DNA from: Dechloromonas denitrificans | Lineage (GTDB): Bacteria > Pseudomonadota > Gammaproteobacteria > Burkholderiales > Rhodocyclaceae | NCBI RefSeq assembly: GCF_020510685.1 | Contig: NZ_CP075185.1 | Span: forward strand, 1 to 64,000 | Length of the DNA: 64,000 nt | Direction: 5' to 3' | Part shown: piece by piece, positions 63,494-64,000 of the stretch | How positions within the stretch are numbered: position 1 is the stretch's first letter | How the letters are laid out: each line of letters opens with the position of its first letter | Program-made: the position numbers and the translations under genes | The notes under the pieces: generated by a model | Seen by the model: only the letters and a program-made list of their open reading frames with translations | Database searches by the model: none | What the model was told of the DNA's origin: nothing

Positions 63494-64000
63494 ATGAAAC
63501 GCTTGATCGCATTGCTGGCCGTCGTTGGTGCCGTCGCATTCGGCGCACCGGCCTGGGCCGAAGAAAAGGCTGCCGAACCGGTAGCGGCTGCCGCTGTCGT
63601 TGCCCCGGCAGCAACCGCTGATGCCGCCGCCGCTCCCGCCGCTGTTGCGGAGGCTGCTCCGGCCGCTGCCGCTCCTGCCGCAGCGCCGATTCCGCCCAAC
63701 AAGGGTGACAACGCCTGGGTCATGATCAGCGCTGCGCTGGTCATCCTGATGTCCATTCCCGGCCTCGCCCTGTTCTACGGCGGTTTGGTCCGCACCAAGA
63801 ACATGCTGTCGGTGCTGATGCAGGTCTTCGTCACCTTCTCGCTGATCTCGGTTCTCTGGGTGATCTACGGCTACTCCGCTGCCTTTACCGAAGGCAATGC
63901 CTTCTTCGGCGTGCTGGACAAGCTCTTCCTGAAGGGGGTCACGGTTGATTCCGTGGCGGCTACCTTCACCAAGGGTGTGAACATCTCCGAACTGGCTTAC
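63494..64000 (+). CDS. amtB: Ammonium transporter (5' part, runs off window)
   Basis: The first 169 codons are visible. A signal peptide (KRLIALLAVVGAVAFGAPAW) is followed by an unusual Ala/Pro/Glu linker of about 45 residues. The first membrane segments then begin at NAWVMISAALVILMSIPGLA with FYGGLVRTKNMLSVLMQ, typical of Amt/Mep/Rh channels. GlnK is encoded just upstream and is the expected gating partner. The 3' part lies outside the window. Confidence 0.92.
   Translation, partial: MKRLIALLAVVGAVAFGAPAWAEEKAAEPVAAAAVVAPAATADAAAAPAAVAEAAPAAAAPAAAPIPPNKGDNAWVMISAALVILMSIPGLALFYGGLVRTKNMLSVLMQVFVTFSLISVLWVIYGYSAAFTEGNAFFGVLDKLFLKGVTVDSVAATFTKGVNISELAY

Overview
The window begins exactly at the ATG of dnaA, so it is probably the conventional start of a chromosome. 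High GC, the orders dnaA-dnaN-gyrB, def-fmt, rsmB-DUF4390-ntrY-ntrX-trkA-trkH, gshA-gshB-apbE and torF-glnK-amtB, and a betaproteobacterial-type gshA point to a betaproteobacterium. I infer Rhodocyclales (Dechloromonas/Azonexus-like) from gene order and protein character only. No rRNA, tRNA, CRISPR array, integrase or transposase was found.

Layout. 1-5.3 kb: replication genes dnaA, dnaN, gyrB, with a DnaA-box-rich dnaA-dnaN gap. 5.3-8.5 kb: a low-GC three-gene cassette (D12-class adenine methyltransferase, four-helix membrane protein, DGQHR-domain protein) bounded by a 12-bp direct repeat; this is the best candidate for an undescribed system. 8.5-12.5 kb: an ECF sigma factor with a small Cys-rich membrane protein, a metallophosphoesterase, a type VI secretion amidase/immunity pair (tae4-tai4) and dtd. 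12.5-18 kb: a 1434-residue hybrid histidine kinase with an HD-GYP response regulator. 18-31.9 kb: glutathione synthesis, an ABC-F ATPase, OxyR, topoisomerase III, dprA, def and fmt. 31.9-43.6 kb: a DJ-1/PfpI protein, speD, an S1/P1 nuclease, rsmB, ntrY, a frameshifted ntrX with a degenerate AAA+ domain, trkA, trkH and hemE. 43.6-46 kb: an AT-rich hemE-priA gap with two perfect DnaA boxes, then priA. 46-54 kb: a protein with EF-hand-like loops, a four-gene minus-strand operon (methyltransferase, ROK kinase, MOSC protein, MFS), an amidase, murB, a dispersed repeat and an orphan zinc-ribbon membrane protein. 54-64 kb: metH behind an SAH riboswitch, comM/ubiK, and a nitrogen-control block (torF, glnK, amtB) behind a sigma-54 promoter with two NtrC-like sites; amtB runs off the end.

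Five near-perfect parS (ParB-binding) sites lie at about 2.7, 25.4, 33.4, 48.1 and 55.1 kb. Three are inside coding sequence. They mark this as the origin-proximal domain used by a ParABS system whose genes are outside the window. Initiation (dnaA, dnaN, the DnaA-box gaps), topology (gyrB, topB), replication restart (priA) and segregation (parS) are therefore grouped here. A second theme is nitrogen and potassium control (ntrYX, trkAH, glnK-amtB).
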